Shown here one piece after another: positions 8,399 to 16,933 of a DNA stretch of 64,000 nucleotides. Made by a program: the position numbers and the translations under genes. Every line of letters begins with the position of its first letter. Position 1 is the first letter of the stretch. Origin of the DNA: Fretibacter sp964410285 (GTDB lineage: Bacteria > Pseudomonadota > Alphaproteobacteria > Caulobacterales > Maricaulaceae). The notes below the pieces were generated by a model, which searched no databases, was not told the DNA's origin, and saw only the letters and a program-made list of their open reading frames with translations. The stretch is taken from NCBI GenBank assembly GCA_964410285.1, contig CAYPFR010000001.1, forward strand, positions 434,001 to 498,000, given 5' to 3'.

Positions 8399-9150
8399 CC
8401 ATCAGGGGGCTCTGGGTAGTGCACGCTCACCAAATAAAGCCCGTCGGGCGGGGCGACTTGTCCGCAGGCCTTACGGTCGCGCGCCCGCAAAGCCTTCTGC
8501 GCGTAATCCACCGTGCGATAACCGCGTCCAATATCTACGAGCGTGCCGACAATCGAGCGTACTTGTTTGTGCAAGAATGAGCGCGCGGACAGATGGATGT
8601 GAATTTCAGCCCCCGCCCGCAGCACTGTAATCTCGTCCAGTGTTTTGACTGGGCTTTTGGCTTGGCACTGCGTGTCGCGAAAGGTTGTGAAATCATGCTC
8701 CCCAATGAGGCTATGAGCGGCGGCTTGCATAGCGTCTGCGTCCAGCTTCATGGGCAAGCGCCAGACCCGTCCGCGCTCCAGCGCCAGTTTCGGGCGGCGG
8801 TCAATTATCCGGTACAGATAGCGCCGCTCGCGGGCATCGAAACGGGCATGCCACTCATCAGGCATAAGTTTTGCCGCCAGCACAGAGATTGGCTCGTTCT
8901 GCAAATGAAAATTCATCGCGTCGCGGACTTTGTCCTCCCGCAGGTCTTTGCTCAGGTCCATATGCGCCGCCGCGCCGAGAGCGTGAACCCCGCTATCGGT
9001 ACGGCCCGCGCCGTAGACCTCGGTTGGATCGCCGTTGATCTTCTCTGCCGCCGCCTCAAGCGCGCCTTGCACGCTTGGCGCATGGTCTTGCCATTGCCAC
9101 CCCTGATAGGGCGCGCCGTCATATTCAATTGTGAGTTTATAGCGCGGCAT
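8386..9150 (-). CDS. truA: tRNA pseudouridine synthase A
   Basis: Converts U38-U40 of the tRNA anticodon stem to pseudouridine. The 254-residue protein has the N-terminal RYKLTIEYDGAPYQGWQ block and the catalytic D52 in GAGRTDSGVHALG. The C-terminal half has the expected FTTFRDTQC and SFLHKQVRSIVG motifs. The last residues (PPDGPSP) are unusual in that they are read from the 7-bp repeat, and the TAG stop is itself part of a repeat unit. It lies 72 bases after fmt in the def-fmt-truA series. Confidence 0.96.
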   Translation of the reverse strand: MPRYKLTIEYDGAPYQGWQWQDHAPSVQGALEAAAEKINGDPTEVYGAGRTDSGVHALGAAAHMDLSKDLREDKVRDAMNFHLQNEPISVLAAKLMPDEWHARFDARERRYLYRIIDRRPKLALERGRVWRLPMKLDADAMQAAAHSLIGEHDFTTFRDTQCQAKSPVKTLDEITVLRAGAEIHIHLSARSFLHKQVRSIVGTLVDIGRGYRTVDYAQKALRARDRKACGQVAPPDGLYLVSVHYPEPPDGPSP

Positions 9151-9222
9151 TAGAGGGTTCGCGAAAAATGCGGTTTTGAGGGGTTTGTTTAAAGGCAGTA
9201 CCCGTCACATGATTTTTGCCGC

Positions 9223-10140
9223 TCATGATATGCGGCTTTCCGGCGTGAGCGGGCGGCCCTTGAGATAGGCCTCAATGTCCATCTTTGGTTTTCCGGCGGG
9301 CTGCACAATCAAAAGCTTAAGCGCGCCTTGGCCGCAGGCAATCACGCCCTCGCGGCTTAGAACCGTGCCCGCTTCCCCTCGGCCTTCGGCGGGCCTAGCA
9401 AGGTGAATTTTGACCCGCTCGCCCGCAATCTCGCACCACGCGCCAGGAAAGGGCGAGAGGCCGCGAATATGACAATCGAGCTTTGTCGCGGGGCGCGTCC
9501 AATCTATGCGGGCTTCGGATTTTTCAATTTTGTGGGCATAGCTTGCCTCGCCGATCTGCGGGGTGGGCCGCAAGGCTTCGCGCTCTACTCCGCCAAGCGC
9601 GCGCGCCCACATTTCCGCCCCGACATGAGAGAGCCGTTCAGAGAGCGTATGCGCCGTATCATCGGCATTTATATCAACAGTCTCTGAGAGCAGAATATCG
9701 CCCGTATCAAGGCCTTTGGCCATTTGCATGATCTGTACGCCGGTCTGTGAATCGCCCGCCATAATGGCCCGCTGCACAGGCGCGGCCCCGCGCCAGCGCG
9801 GCAGCAAGGACGCATGTAGATTCAGGCAGCCATATTTCGGCGCGGTGAGGGCACGGCTTGGCAGGATTTGCCCATAGGCGACAACACAGGCGACATCAGC
9901 GCCAAGGGCTTCAACTTCGTCTATCACGCGGCTCTTGCGAAAGCGCTCGGGCGTGCTGACCTCTATGCCCATAATTTCGGCAAATTGATGCACGGGAGAT
10001 TTGGTGAGTTTTTGCCCGCGGCCGGACTTGCGCGGCGGCTGGGTGTAAACGTGCACAACCTCATGACCATTTGCGATGATCTCGGCCAAAGAAGGCACAG
10101 CAAATTCGGGCGTGCCCATGAAAACAACACGTAAGCTCAT
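9223..10140 (-). CDS. fmt: Methionyl-tRNA formyltransferase
   Basis: Formylates initiator Met-tRNA with 10-formyl-tetrahydrofolate. The 305-residue protein opens with VVFMGTPEFAVPSL and carries the catalytic segment LNLHASLLPRWRGAAPVQRAI (Asn, His and the downstream Asp of the family) and QMAKGLDTGDIL. The C-terminal tRNA-binding domain follows from about residue 205. It is 19 bases downstream of def, so the formyl group is added by this product and later removed by its neighbour. Confidence 0.97.
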   Translation of the reverse strand: MSLRVVFMGTPEFAVPSLAEIIANGHEVVHVYTQPPRKSGRGQKLTKSPVHQFAEIMGIEVSTPERFRKSRVIDEVEALGADVACVVAYGQILPSRALTAPKYGCLNLHASLLPRWRGAAPVQRAIMAGDSQTGVQIMQMAKGLDTGDILLSETVDINADDTAHTLSERLSHVGAEMWARALGGVEREALRPTPQIGEASYAHKIEKSEARIDWTRPATKLDCHIRGLSPFPGAWCEIAGERVKIHLARPAEGRGEAGTVLSREGVIACGQGALKLLIVQPAGKPKMDIEAYLKGRPLTPESRIS

Positions 10141-10159
10141 TGGCAGGATTGCCTCATGT

Positions 10160-10678
10160 CTATAATGCCGCTTTTAGTTTTTCGGCCTTCACGACTTTTT
10201 TGACGGCACGCTCGCGTTTCAACCGCGAGAGATAATCGATAAAAACAACGCCTTTAAGGTGGTCCATTTCATGCTGAATACACACAGCATAAAGTCCCTC
10301 GCACCATTCTGTGACCCGCTCTCCGTTATAATCAAGATAGGTCAGTTTTACGCGCTCTGGCCGGTCAATTGTCTCATAGACCTCTGGCACGGACAGGCAG
10401 CCCTCGTCATAGGGCTGGGTGGTGTCCACATCCTCTAGGATTTCAGGATTTACAAAATAGCGCGGTGCGCGCGGCTCTCCCTCTTTGGCAAGGTCCATGA
10501 CGATAACATTCAGCGGCACGCCAATCTGAATAGCCGCCAGCCCAATTCCGGGGGCCGCATACATGGTCTCTAGCATATCATCCATTAAGCTGCGGATCTC
10601 GTCATCAACGCGCTCCACAGGCTTTGAAACCTGTTTAAGCACCGGATTTGGTACGGTTAAAATTGGGCGTATTGTCAT
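10160..10678 (-). CDS. def: Peptide deformylase
   Basis: Removes the N-formyl group from nascent proteins. All three metal motifs are present: GIGLAAIQ (about 47-54, numbering from the upstream ATG), EGCLS with the metal cysteine C96, and QHEMDH with H138, E139 and H142. Two ATGs, 10684 and 10678, are possible. I prefer 10678 (MTIRPILTVP, 172 residues), because it gives the usual family N-terminus and falls where a transcript from the predicted promoter would begin. Neither ATG has a ribosome site. Co-transcribed with fmt and probably truA. Confidence 0.95.
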   Translation of the reverse strand: MTIRPILTVPNPVLKQVSKPVERVDDEIRSLMDDMLETMYAAPGIGLAAIQIGVPLNVIVMDLAKEGEPRAPRYFVNPEILEDVDTTQPYDEGCLSVPEVYETIDRPERVKLTYLDYNGERVTEWCEGLYAVCIQHEMDHLKGVVFIDYLSRLKRERAVKKVVKAEKLKAAL

Positions 10679-10684
10679 GGGCAT

Positions 10685-10713
10685 TAGGTAGTGCGGGCGC
10701 CAGCAAAGGTCAA
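10685..10713 (-). promoter_or_regulatory. Candidate def-fmt-truA promoter
   Basis: Minus-strand TTGACC (plus 10708-10713) and TACCTA (plus 10685-10690) are separated by 17 bases. The expected start of transcription is near 10678, exactly at the preferred def ATG, which would make the mRNA leaderless. The -10 is a weak match, so this is a candidate only. Confidence 0.35.
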
Positions 10714-10740
10714 GCAGGCGGTCCTGCGCGGCGCTATTAA

Positions 10741-11427
10741 TTAGGTGCGGCGCGATAACCAGAGCGGTAGATCATTCGTGACATAATCCACCCAATCGGC
10801 CTTGGCGGTTTGGCCCGATGGGCGTACGACCTCCGGCGCGTTGCTAAAGTCTTCATCGGAGACGACCAGTACGGTCGTCATGCCCATTTGTTTGGGCACC
10901 TCAAGGTTTTGAATATTATCCTCAAAGAACACCGCGCGGCGAGGATCAACGTCAAAGGCTTTGTTGAAAATTTCATAGGGCGCCCGTTTGGGTTTGGGCA
11001 TGAAATTGGCATCCTCTATCCCAAAGCTGCCATCAAAGAGATCAAATAGATTAAGGTGACTGCCGACATTACGGGCATGGGCTTTGGAACCATTTGTGAA
11101 AATCAACCTTCGGCCTTCCAGACGGCTGATTTGTCGGCGGAGTTCTGGGTCGGGGGAGAGTAAGGAGAGGTCGACATCATGCACATAGTCCAAAAACTCA
11201 GCCGGATCGAGGTCGTGGACGGCCATTAAGCCCGACAGGGTCGTACCATATTCGGCCCAATAGTCTTTGCGAAGCTGGGATGCGTCTTCCGTTTCCATAT
11301 CAAAGTGTCGGGAAATGAAATCCGTCATTTTTTTGTCGATCTGGCCGAAAAAATTGGCATCCGCGCGATAGAGCGTATTGTCTAAATCGAAAATCCAATG
11401 GGCACGGCCGGCTAAATTATCCTGCAT
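10741..11427 (-). CDS. HAD-family pyrimidine 5'-nucleotidase-like phosphatase
   Basis: A 228-residue haloacid dehalogenase-type phosphatase. Motif I is FDLDNTLY (about 14-21), motif II is FTNGS, motif III is around KPKRAPYEIF, and motif IV is VFFEDN. The DNTLY form and helical cap match the Sdt1/pyrimidine 5'-nucleotidase group, which dephosphorylates UMP and CMP; substrate is inferred. Its ATG overlaps the DUF1036 gene stop by one base (TAATG), making argB, DUF1036 and this gene an overlapping series. Confidence 0.85.
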   Translation of the reverse strand: MQDNLAGRAHWIFDLDNTLYRADANFFGQIDKKMTDFISRHFDMETEDASQLRKDYWAEYGTTLSGLMAVHDLDPAEFLDYVHDVDLSLLSPDPELRRQISRLEGRRLIFTNGSKAHARNVGSHLNLFDLFDGSFGIEDANFMPKPKRAPYEIFNKAFDVDPRRAVFFEDNIQNLEVPKQMGMTTVLVVSDEDFSNAPEVVRPSGQTAKADWVDYVTNDLPLWLSRRT

Positions 11428-12524
11428 TATCGCCTTAACCCCGTTGTGCTGGAGCTGGAAAAATCAGAATCCTTCAGCCTGAGCGTCACGCCGGGCGCGT
11501 CCGTTGGCAAGGCCCGAAAGCTTACGGGCGTATAGCCGCGATCGGCGCAATATTCACTGCCAATCGCGGAGAATACGCCTTCGGCCACACAAAATTGGCG
11601 CGGTTTCGCCGTGAGCGTTCGTAGGCGTTTGTCTTTGGGCGCGGTTTCCTCGCCTTCGGGAATTGGCTGCTCTTGCAAGGCATAGAAATGCGCATTTGTG
11701 TTTTCTAACGCCGAGGTAAAGCTACGCGCGCAGTCTCCCGCCTCGACGGGCCACCAGCCACGGCTCTCCCATTCGCCGTCATTTTGATAGGCAATGGCTG
11801 ACCAAATTTTCTGGCTTGTGTCATTACAGAGCGTGAGTCCAATGCTGGCCTGCACTGAAATTGCCCCCTTGATGAGGGCCTCAAACTTTTGGCCGTCTGT
11901 AATCCCGCGCTCTATCTCATTATCTTTCAAAAAGCGATTGAGCGTACGAGAGGTTCGCCGTCCAGAAAGACCGTCAATGCGTGAAATTTTATAACCATTG
12001 TCCTTGAGCAGACGCTGCAGGCCGGCCGTCACCGCTTTGTCGCCAAAATTATCGGGTTCAATAAAGGTTGTGGTGCGCTCTTTGGGGTCAACTTGCAGAT
12101 AGGACTGCATCTCCATATCTTGCAGGGCGCAGCTACGCGTGGCATCGGCAACGAAGTCCGTGGAGTCGACGCATAATTTCGTTTTCCCCTTCCATTCGCG
12201 CACGCCGCCTGAGTGAAAGGCTTCGCTCTCGGCGAAGACATAGCGCGGGCTGGTAGGCGGAGGGTTTTTGGATATGCATGCGCCGGGACGAATTCGGTCC
12301 CAGCCGCGCGGGGTCATCTTTCCGTCTTGCATGGCTGCCGTCGCTGTTCGGATAACAAAGGAAGTCTCATTGCAAATGTTCCAGCTGTCGGGCGGGAAAA
12401 TCGGGTCTGTCTCTACCGCATCTGCCTCTTGCGCCTGAGCGGAAACCGGCAATAGCGCGCCCATGATCAGGGACGCCGAGGTGAGTTTGAGGACCGAAGG
12501 CAGGACGGGACAGCGTAACATCAT
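11427..12524 (-). CDS. Exported protein with two DUF1036 domains and a PG-binding-like centre
   Basis: A 365-residue protein with a signal peptide (cleavage likely after about residue 31, VSAQAQ). Two copies of the DUF1036 pattern are visible: WNICNETSFVIRTA...PRGWDRIRPGACI (about 48-84) and LTLCNDTSQKIWSAIAY...RGWWPVEAGDCARSF (about 228-270). Between them, about 163-215, lies a stretch (LQRLLKDNGYKI, DGLSGRRTSRTLNRF) that looks like a peptidoglycan-binding_1 repeat. It is probably periplasmic and cysteine-bonded. Function is unknown. Its ATG overlaps argB by four bases (ATGA), but that arrangement need not mean a role in arginine synthesis. Confidence 0.75.
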   Translation of the reverse strand: MMLRCPVLPSVLKLTSASLIMGALLPVSAQAQEADAVETDPIFPPDSWNICNETSFVIRTATAAMQDGKMTPRGWDRIRPGACISKNPPPTSPRYVFAESEAFHSGGVREWKGKTKLCVDSTDFVADATRSCALQDMEMQSYLQVDPKERTTTFIEPDNFGDKAVTAGLQRLLKDNGYKISRIDGLSGRRTSRTLNRFLKDNEIERGITDGQKFEALIKGAISVQASIGLTLCNDTSQKIWSAIAYQNDGEWESRGWWPVEAGDCARSFTSALENTNAHFYALQEQPIPEGEETAPKDKRLRTLTAKPRQFCVAEGVFSAIGSEYCADRGYTPVSFRALPTDAPGVTLRLKDSDFSSSSTTGLRR

Positions 12525-13378
12525 CGTAACAGCGTACCTGCGCCTTGATCCGTGAAAAGCTCTACCAGCAGGCCGTGGGCGCGGCGCCCATCAAGTATTA
12601 CAACTGCGCTGACGCCCTCCTCCACGGCTGCGATCGCGGTTTCCAGCTTGGGGATCATGCCGCCCTGCGCTGTGCCGTCGGCGATTAAACCGCGCGCCTC
12701 TCCGAGCGAAAGATTGGTCAAAAGATTGCCCTCTTTGTCTTTGACCCCTTCTATATCGGTCAGCAGCATAAGCCGGGAAGCGCCAAGCGCCCCAGCTAGC
12801 CGCCCGGCCGCGGTATCTGCGTTCACATTATAAGAGCCGCCGCTTTCTCCGGCGCTTATTGGGGAGACAACTGGCACAAACCCATCTTTAGCCAAGGTTT
12901 CAATTACGCCCGTATCTATCTGAGTGGGGACGCCGGCAAAGCCGAGATCTTTGCGAATTTGGCGCGCCTTGATAAGATTGGCATCTTTGCCCGACAGGCC
13001 AACCGCCTTGCCGCCTGCCTGGTTAAGGGCATGGACAATAGATTTATTGATCGCGCCGGAGAGTACCATTTCCGCGACCTCGACAGTCGCAATATCAGAG
13101 ACGCGCAGGCCATCAACAAACTCGCTCTGAATGTTGAGCCGCTTTAGCATGGTGCCAATTTGCGGCCCCCCGCCGTGAACGATGACGGGACGCAGGCCCA
13201 TTTGCTGCAAGAGGACAACATCATTGGCAAATTGCTGGGTAAGGTCCTCCGAGCCCATGGCATTGCCGCCAAATTTTATGACAATCGTTTGATCGGCATA
13301 GCGCTGTATGAAGGGCAGTGCTTCGGAGAGCGTCTTGGCGCTTGTCCAACCTGTTTCATTGCTGCGGCGTTTAAGCAT
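12521..13378 (-). CDS. argB: Acetylglutamate kinase
   Basis: Phosphorylates N-acetylglutamate in arginine synthesis. The 285-residue protein has the amino-acid-kinase blocks IVIKFGGNAMG (about 32-42), VIVHGGGPQIG, and the C-terminal SAGESGGSYNVNADTAAG and GGMIPKLETA regions. The N-terminal helix of about 25 residues fits the arginine-regulated hexameric type, so feedback by arginine is likely. The ATG has an AGGG ribosome site. It follows engB after 30 bases, an order often seen in alphaproteobacteria. Confidence 0.97.
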   Translation of the reverse strand: MLKRRSNETGWTSAKTLSEALPFIQRYADQTIVIKFGGNAMGSEDLTQQFANDVVLLQQMGLRPVIVHGGGPQIGTMLKRLNIQSEFVDGLRVSDIATVEVAEMVLSGAINKSIVHALNQAGGKAVGLSGKDANLIKARQIRKDLGFAGVPTQIDTGVIETLAKDGFVPVVSPISAGESGGSYNVNADTAAGRLAGALGASRLMLLTDIEGVKDKEGNLLTNLSLGEARGLIADGTAQGGMIPKLETAIAAVEEGVSAVVILDGRRAHGLLVELFTDQGAGTLLR

Positions 13379-13408
13379 ATTCTGACCCTAAAGTGATTTG
13401 CCAAAAGA

Positions 13409-14101
13409 CTATAGGTTTTTATCCGGCAAGGCCAAGCTCGCAATCTCGGCTTTCAGCAGCGATAGACCCTTTTTTTTCACGCTGGAGGTCGCGATAATCT
13501 CGGGAAAGGCCGCAGGGCGCTTTTTTATGGCCTTTTGCGCGCGGCTCAGCCCCTTTTGCAGCTCGGGCGCTTTGATCTTGTCAATTTTGGTGAACACAAG
13601 CTGATAGGTCACGGCAGCCTCATCTAGCATCCCCATAAGCTCGCGGTCCGAGTCTTTAATCCCGTGGCGGCTATCAATGAGGATAAAGACGCGGCGCAGC
13701 GGGGCGCGCCCGCGAAGAAAAGCCCGGGTTAAGGCCGTCCATTTGGCAATATCGGTCTTGGAGGCGCGCGCATAGCCATAGCCCGGCAGATCGACAATCC
13801 TTAGGCGGTCATCGACATTGAAATAGTTCAGCTCTCGCGTGCGCCCCGGCGTATTAGAGGCGCGGGCAAGGCCGCCTCGATTGGTCAGCGCGTTAATCAG
13901 GCTGGACTTGCCCACATTAGAGCGCCCGGCAAAACAAATTTCCGGCGGGCCGGGCGGGGGCAATGTCTCAAGACTAACAGCGGAGAGCATAAAGGTGACC
14001 TCGCGCGCAAATAAAACCCGCCCGGTCTCCAGAAAGGGGTGATCTTCCTGAAAGTCCGCCTCGGGCGGCGTCTGCGCCGTATCTGAGGGGGCGGCGCTCA
14101 T
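13409..14101 (-). CDS. engB: Ribosome biogenesis GTPase EngB (YihA/YsxC)
   Basis: A small GTPase for late 50S subunit assembly. All nucleotide motifs are readable in the 230-residue protein: G1 GRSNVGKSS, the switch region NTPGRT, G3 DLPGYG and G4 TKIDK. The N-terminal extension of about 30 residues before the conserved AREVTFMLSAVS segment is acidic and may be dispensable. It lies 5 bases after yidC, so it is the last gene of the rpmH-rnpA-yidC-engB unit or couples it to argB. Confidence 0.95.
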   Translation of the reverse strand: MSAAPSDTAQTPPEADFQEDHPFLETGRVLFAREVTFMLSAVSLETLPPPGPPEICFAGRSNVGKSSLINALTNRGGLARASNTPGRTRELNYFNVDDRLRIVDLPGYGYARASKTDIAKWTALTRAFLRGRAPLRRVFILIDSRHGIKDSDRELMGMLDEAAVTYQLVFTKIDKIKAPELQKGLSRAQKAIKKRPAAFPEIIATSSVKKKGLSLLKAEIASLALPDKNL

Positions 14102-14106
14102 GGGCT

Positions 14107-15852
14107 TTATTCAGAGGTTTTCGGCGCGGCTTTGCCCGTGATCTTGCGGATAAAGGCATCAATCGGCGTATCGACCTTAAACTTTCTCGTGATGATATAT
14201 TGCTGAATAAAGGACAGGATGTTGTTCCACACCCAGTAGAGCAAAAGACCAGAGGCAAAAGGCGCGAGGACAAACATAAAGACCCACGGCATCGCGGCGA
14301 AAATTTTGCGCTGCATCGGGTCACCGCCCATCGTGGAGAGCGTCTGCATCATGGCCATGGTAATCCCGTAAAGAAGGGCGAGCGGCCCAATGGCGAGGAA
14401 GACCAGTCCAAACGGCTCCGGCCCCCAAGGCAGAGCGCCAAACCCGTTAAGGATAGAGAGCGGGTCTTTGGCTGACAAATCTCGGATATAGCCAAAGAAA
14501 GGCGCGTGGCGAAGTTCGACATTGATTAAGACCGTTTTATACAGTGCGAAGAACACAAAGATCGTCGGGATAATCGGTAGGCAGCCTGCCATGGGATTAA
14601 CGCCTTCCTTTTTATAAAGCGCCATGACTTCTTGCTGGAGTTTCATGCGGTCATCACCGTAAAGCGCTTGTAGCTTCTTTTGCTTGGGCGCGACCTTCTT
14701 CATCTTCGCTTGGCTCTCATATTGTTTGTTAAAGAGCGGGAACATGAAAATTTTGATGATCAGGGTGAGCGCAAGAATACCCAGGCCGTAATTCCCTAAA
14801 ACTTCACCCAGCTTGGACAAAGCCCAGCTCATAGGGCGCACTAAAATACGCATGACGCCCCAATCAATCGCGCGTTCCATTTGCATCAGGCCTAGTTCTT
14901 TTTCATAATTGATGAGCACTTTGCGGTCTTTCGCGCCGGCATAGATATGGCCAATAGATTCAACAGAGGCCCCCGCCGTCAGTGTCATAGGGGTTGTGGC
15001 ATAGCTGGCTTCATAAATGTCTTCGCCGTTGATTTCGCGGTAATCGAAGTTAACGGAGATTTTCTTACCTTGCGGGGCAATCGCCGCAGACAGCCAATAT
15101 GTATCTGTCAAGCCAACCCAGCCGCCGTCGCCGGAATTGCTGGCGCTGCCTTCTTTCTTCAGCTTTTTATATTTCATATCAAAAAGCTTATTATCAGCTA
15201 CCGAAATTGGGCCTTCTTGGATCATGAATAAGTTGGTCAAATCATCCGGCAGCCCATGCTGGCGGGAGACGCCTTTACGTACCAATGATAATTCGCGGCC
15301 TGATGTATTGGTCACGACATCAGACAATGTGATGAGGTAATTCTCATCCACAGTGACCGTGCGGCGCACTGTAAATCGGCCTTCCTCATGCTCTAGGACA
15401 ACGGAGCTGTCTTCCGAGAGCGTATTGCCAGAGACAACTCTCCATGGCGTATCAATGCCCGAACCACCGTCAGGCGTGACCCAATTATCAAAAATAAGCG
15501 CTGCATGTTCCGAACCTTCGGGGGTGAGCATAATGACCGACTCGCTGCCCTCCTCGACGGTCTGGTTAAAATTTTTGAGGCGCAGGTCGTCAAATTGTGC
15601 CCCCAGAGTATTAAAACTGCCGCTAAATTGGGCGGTGTTAATTTTGATGCGTGTACCGCTATTGATCGCTTGCTCTCGCGGGATGGCGGCAGGAATTTCT
15701 GGGGCAATGACGCTCTGCTCAAAGGCGGCGCGTTCAGCAAGCGCGTCTTTGCGCGCCTGCTCGGCGGCAGACTTTCCGTAAAAGAACCAATATCCGAGCA
15801 TGACGAGGCAAGATAAGACAATGGCTAATATGAAGTTTTTTTGATCGTCCAT
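14107..15852 (-). CDS. yidC: Membrane protein insertase YidC
   Basis: Inserts inner-membrane proteins alone or with SecYEG. The 581-residue length is typical of the Gram-negative form. A first membrane helix at about 5-25 is followed by a large periplasmic beta-sandwich domain (to about 345) and the conserved five-helix core (about 350-555). That core contains the cytoplasmic hairpin KMKKVAPKQKKLQALYGDD and the region GVNPMAGCLPIIPTIFVFFALYK. The basic C-terminal tail fits ribosome contact. It follows rnpA by only 20 bases; yidD, which often sits between them, is absent. Confidence 0.97.
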   Translation of the reverse strand: MDDQKNFILAIVLSCLVMLGYWFFYGKSAAEQARKDALAERAAFEQSVIAPEIPAAIPREQAINSGTRIKINTAQFSGSFNTLGAQFDDLRLKNFNQTVEEGSESVIMLTPEGSEHAALIFDNWVTPDGGSGIDTPWRVVSGNTLSEDSSVVLEHEEGRFTVRRTVTVDENYLITLSDVVTNTSGRELSLVRKGVSRQHGLPDDLTNLFMIQEGPISVADNKLFDMKYKKLKKEGSASNSGDGGWVGLTDTYWLSAAIAPQGKKISVNFDYREINGEDIYEASYATTPMTLTAGASVESIGHIYAGAKDRKVLINYEKELGLMQMERAIDWGVMRILVRPMSWALSKLGEVLGNYGLGILALTLIIKIFMFPLFNKQYESQAKMKKVAPKQKKLQALYGDDRMKLQQEVMALYKKEGVNPMAGCLPIIPTIFVFFALYKTVLINVELRHAPFFGYIRDLSAKDPLSILNGFGALPWGPEPFGLVFLAIGPLALLYGITMAMMQTLSTMGGDPMQRKIFAAMPWVFMFVLAPFASGLLLYWVWNNILSFIQQYIITRKFKVDTPIDAFIRKITGKAAPKTSE

Positions 15853-15872
15853 GAGGGGCTCTTATTTTCCGC

Positions 15873-16337
15873 TTAGCGAGGTTTAGATTGGGCGTGACTA
15901 TCAGGGTTTGAAGATAGGCTCAACACCGCTTTTTCGGCGTCCTGCAATAGTTTTTCAAACGGGCGGAGAGCTGTGCTGCTGCGCGCGATAAACACATAGT
16001 CATAACCGGGGCGGCCATGGCGGGGCAGTATAGCGCGCGCGACTTCGCGAAGGCGGCGCTTGGCGCGGTTGCGCGTAACGGCATTTCCGATTTTTTTTGT
16101 CGCGGTAAAGCCGACCCTGATTTGAGGGCGGCTGTGGTCCTTTTCTGACGGGGCGCTATCTTGCGCGGCGGCGCTTTTTTTCAGGGCGGCGGTGGATTTA
16201 TGTGCCTCTGCTGAGGATAGGCGCGCTTGCACGACAATTGCGCCTTGGGCCTTATATTTTCCGTTTTTGACATGCAAAAACTCGGACCGCGTCTTGAGCC
16301 GCCCGAGTTTTAAAAATTCTGTTTCTACTGCCGTCAC
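15873..16337 (-). CDS. rnpA: RNase P protein component
   Basis: Protein subunit of the RNase P ribozyme that matures tRNA 5' ends. The RNR signature is intact (NAVTRNRAKRRLREVAR), with the expected N-terminal LKTRSEFLHV and the later YDYVFIAR strand. At 154 residues it is longer than usual, with an Ala/Ser/Lys-rich insert at about 40-70 in the loop before VGFTATKKIG. The start is GTG at 16337, 15 bases after rpmH, with no convincing ribosome site, so coupling to rpmH is likely. Confidence 0.94.
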   Translation of the reverse strand: MTAVETEFLKLGRLKTRSEFLHVKNGKYKAQGAIVVQARLSSAEAHKSTAALKKSAAAQDSAPSEKDHSRPQIRVGFTATKKIGNAVTRNRAKRRLREVARAILPRHGRPGYDYVFIARSSTALRPFEKLLQDAEKAVLSLSSNPDSHAQSKPR

Positions 16338-16352
16338 GGCAATAAAGCTGTC

Positions 16353-16487
16353 CTATGCGGACAGGACCTTGCGGCCTTTGGCGCGGCGACGCGCAAGCAC
16401 TTGACGGCCCGCTTTTGTCGCCATGCGCGAGCGAAAGCCGTGGCGGCGCTTACGGACAATCTCGGAAGGTTGGAACGTACGTTTCAT
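16353..16487 (-). CDS. rpmH: 50S ribosomal protein L34
   Basis: A 44-residue, highly basic protein. It begins MKRTFQPSEIVRKRRHGFR and continues RMATKAGRQVLARRRAKGR, which is the full conserved L34 sequence. The ATG has a GGAGA ribosome site 5 bases upstream. It heads the rpmH-rnpA-yidC order that is widely conserved in bacteria, and a promoter candidate lies about 70-95 bases upstream. Confidence 0.97.
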   Translation of the reverse strand: MKRTFQPSEIVRKRRHGFRSRMATKAGRQVLARRRAKGRKVLSA

Positions 16488-16933
16488 TTTTATCTCCATT
16501 CGCCGATAAAGGCGGGGCCCTGCCCTGCAAAGCCGCTTTTTACAATATGAGGCCGTTTATGCGCGCACATAGCCCAAGTCAAGCCGTAGGTGAGCGAAAA
16601 TGGGCGCTTTATGCTCGCATTCCCTGCGTGCGCCAATATAATGGCTTTGCCGCGGTCTATCATCGGGGCGCAGGGGAAGATATAGCGCGCGGGCCTACAT
16701 GGGGAGTGTGAGGACAAAAGACGGGCTAGAGCGCTGGGCGCAGGGGCAGGTAAACGAAATCTCCCGCAAGCCGCACATATTCGTGAAAAGCTGTGACGTG
16801 CACTTCTGGGAAGCTGTGCTATCGGTGCGGTGAAATTAACGGGCAGATCGCCAAAAGCGCTAAGCCACCTAACCCCGAAAGGCGCTCCTTGAAAAGAGCG
16901 CAGATATTAAGATAGCTTAAGAGAGACAAGATT
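16488..16933. other. 446-bp non-coding gap between rpmH and the TVP38 gene
   Basis: The longest gene-free stretch in the window, between two divergent transcription units. Besides the rpmH promoter candidate it holds a hairpin GCGCTC-CTTGAAAA-GAGCGC (16882-16901) about 30 bases before the downstream ATG, without a T-run, and a repeated AAGCTGTG around 16785-16820. I found no tRNA, no signature of RNase P RNA, SRP RNA or tmRNA, and no cluster of DnaA boxes. A small RNA or long leader is possible but not shown. Confidence 0.6.
16554..16582 (-). promoter_or_regulatory. Candidate rpmH promoter
   Basis: Minus-strand TTGACT (plus 16577-16582) is followed after 17 bases by TAAACG (plus 16554-16559). 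The -35 is good and the -10 weak. The distance to the rpmH ATG fits a leader of about 60 bases. Proposed from pattern and position only. Confidence 0.35.
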
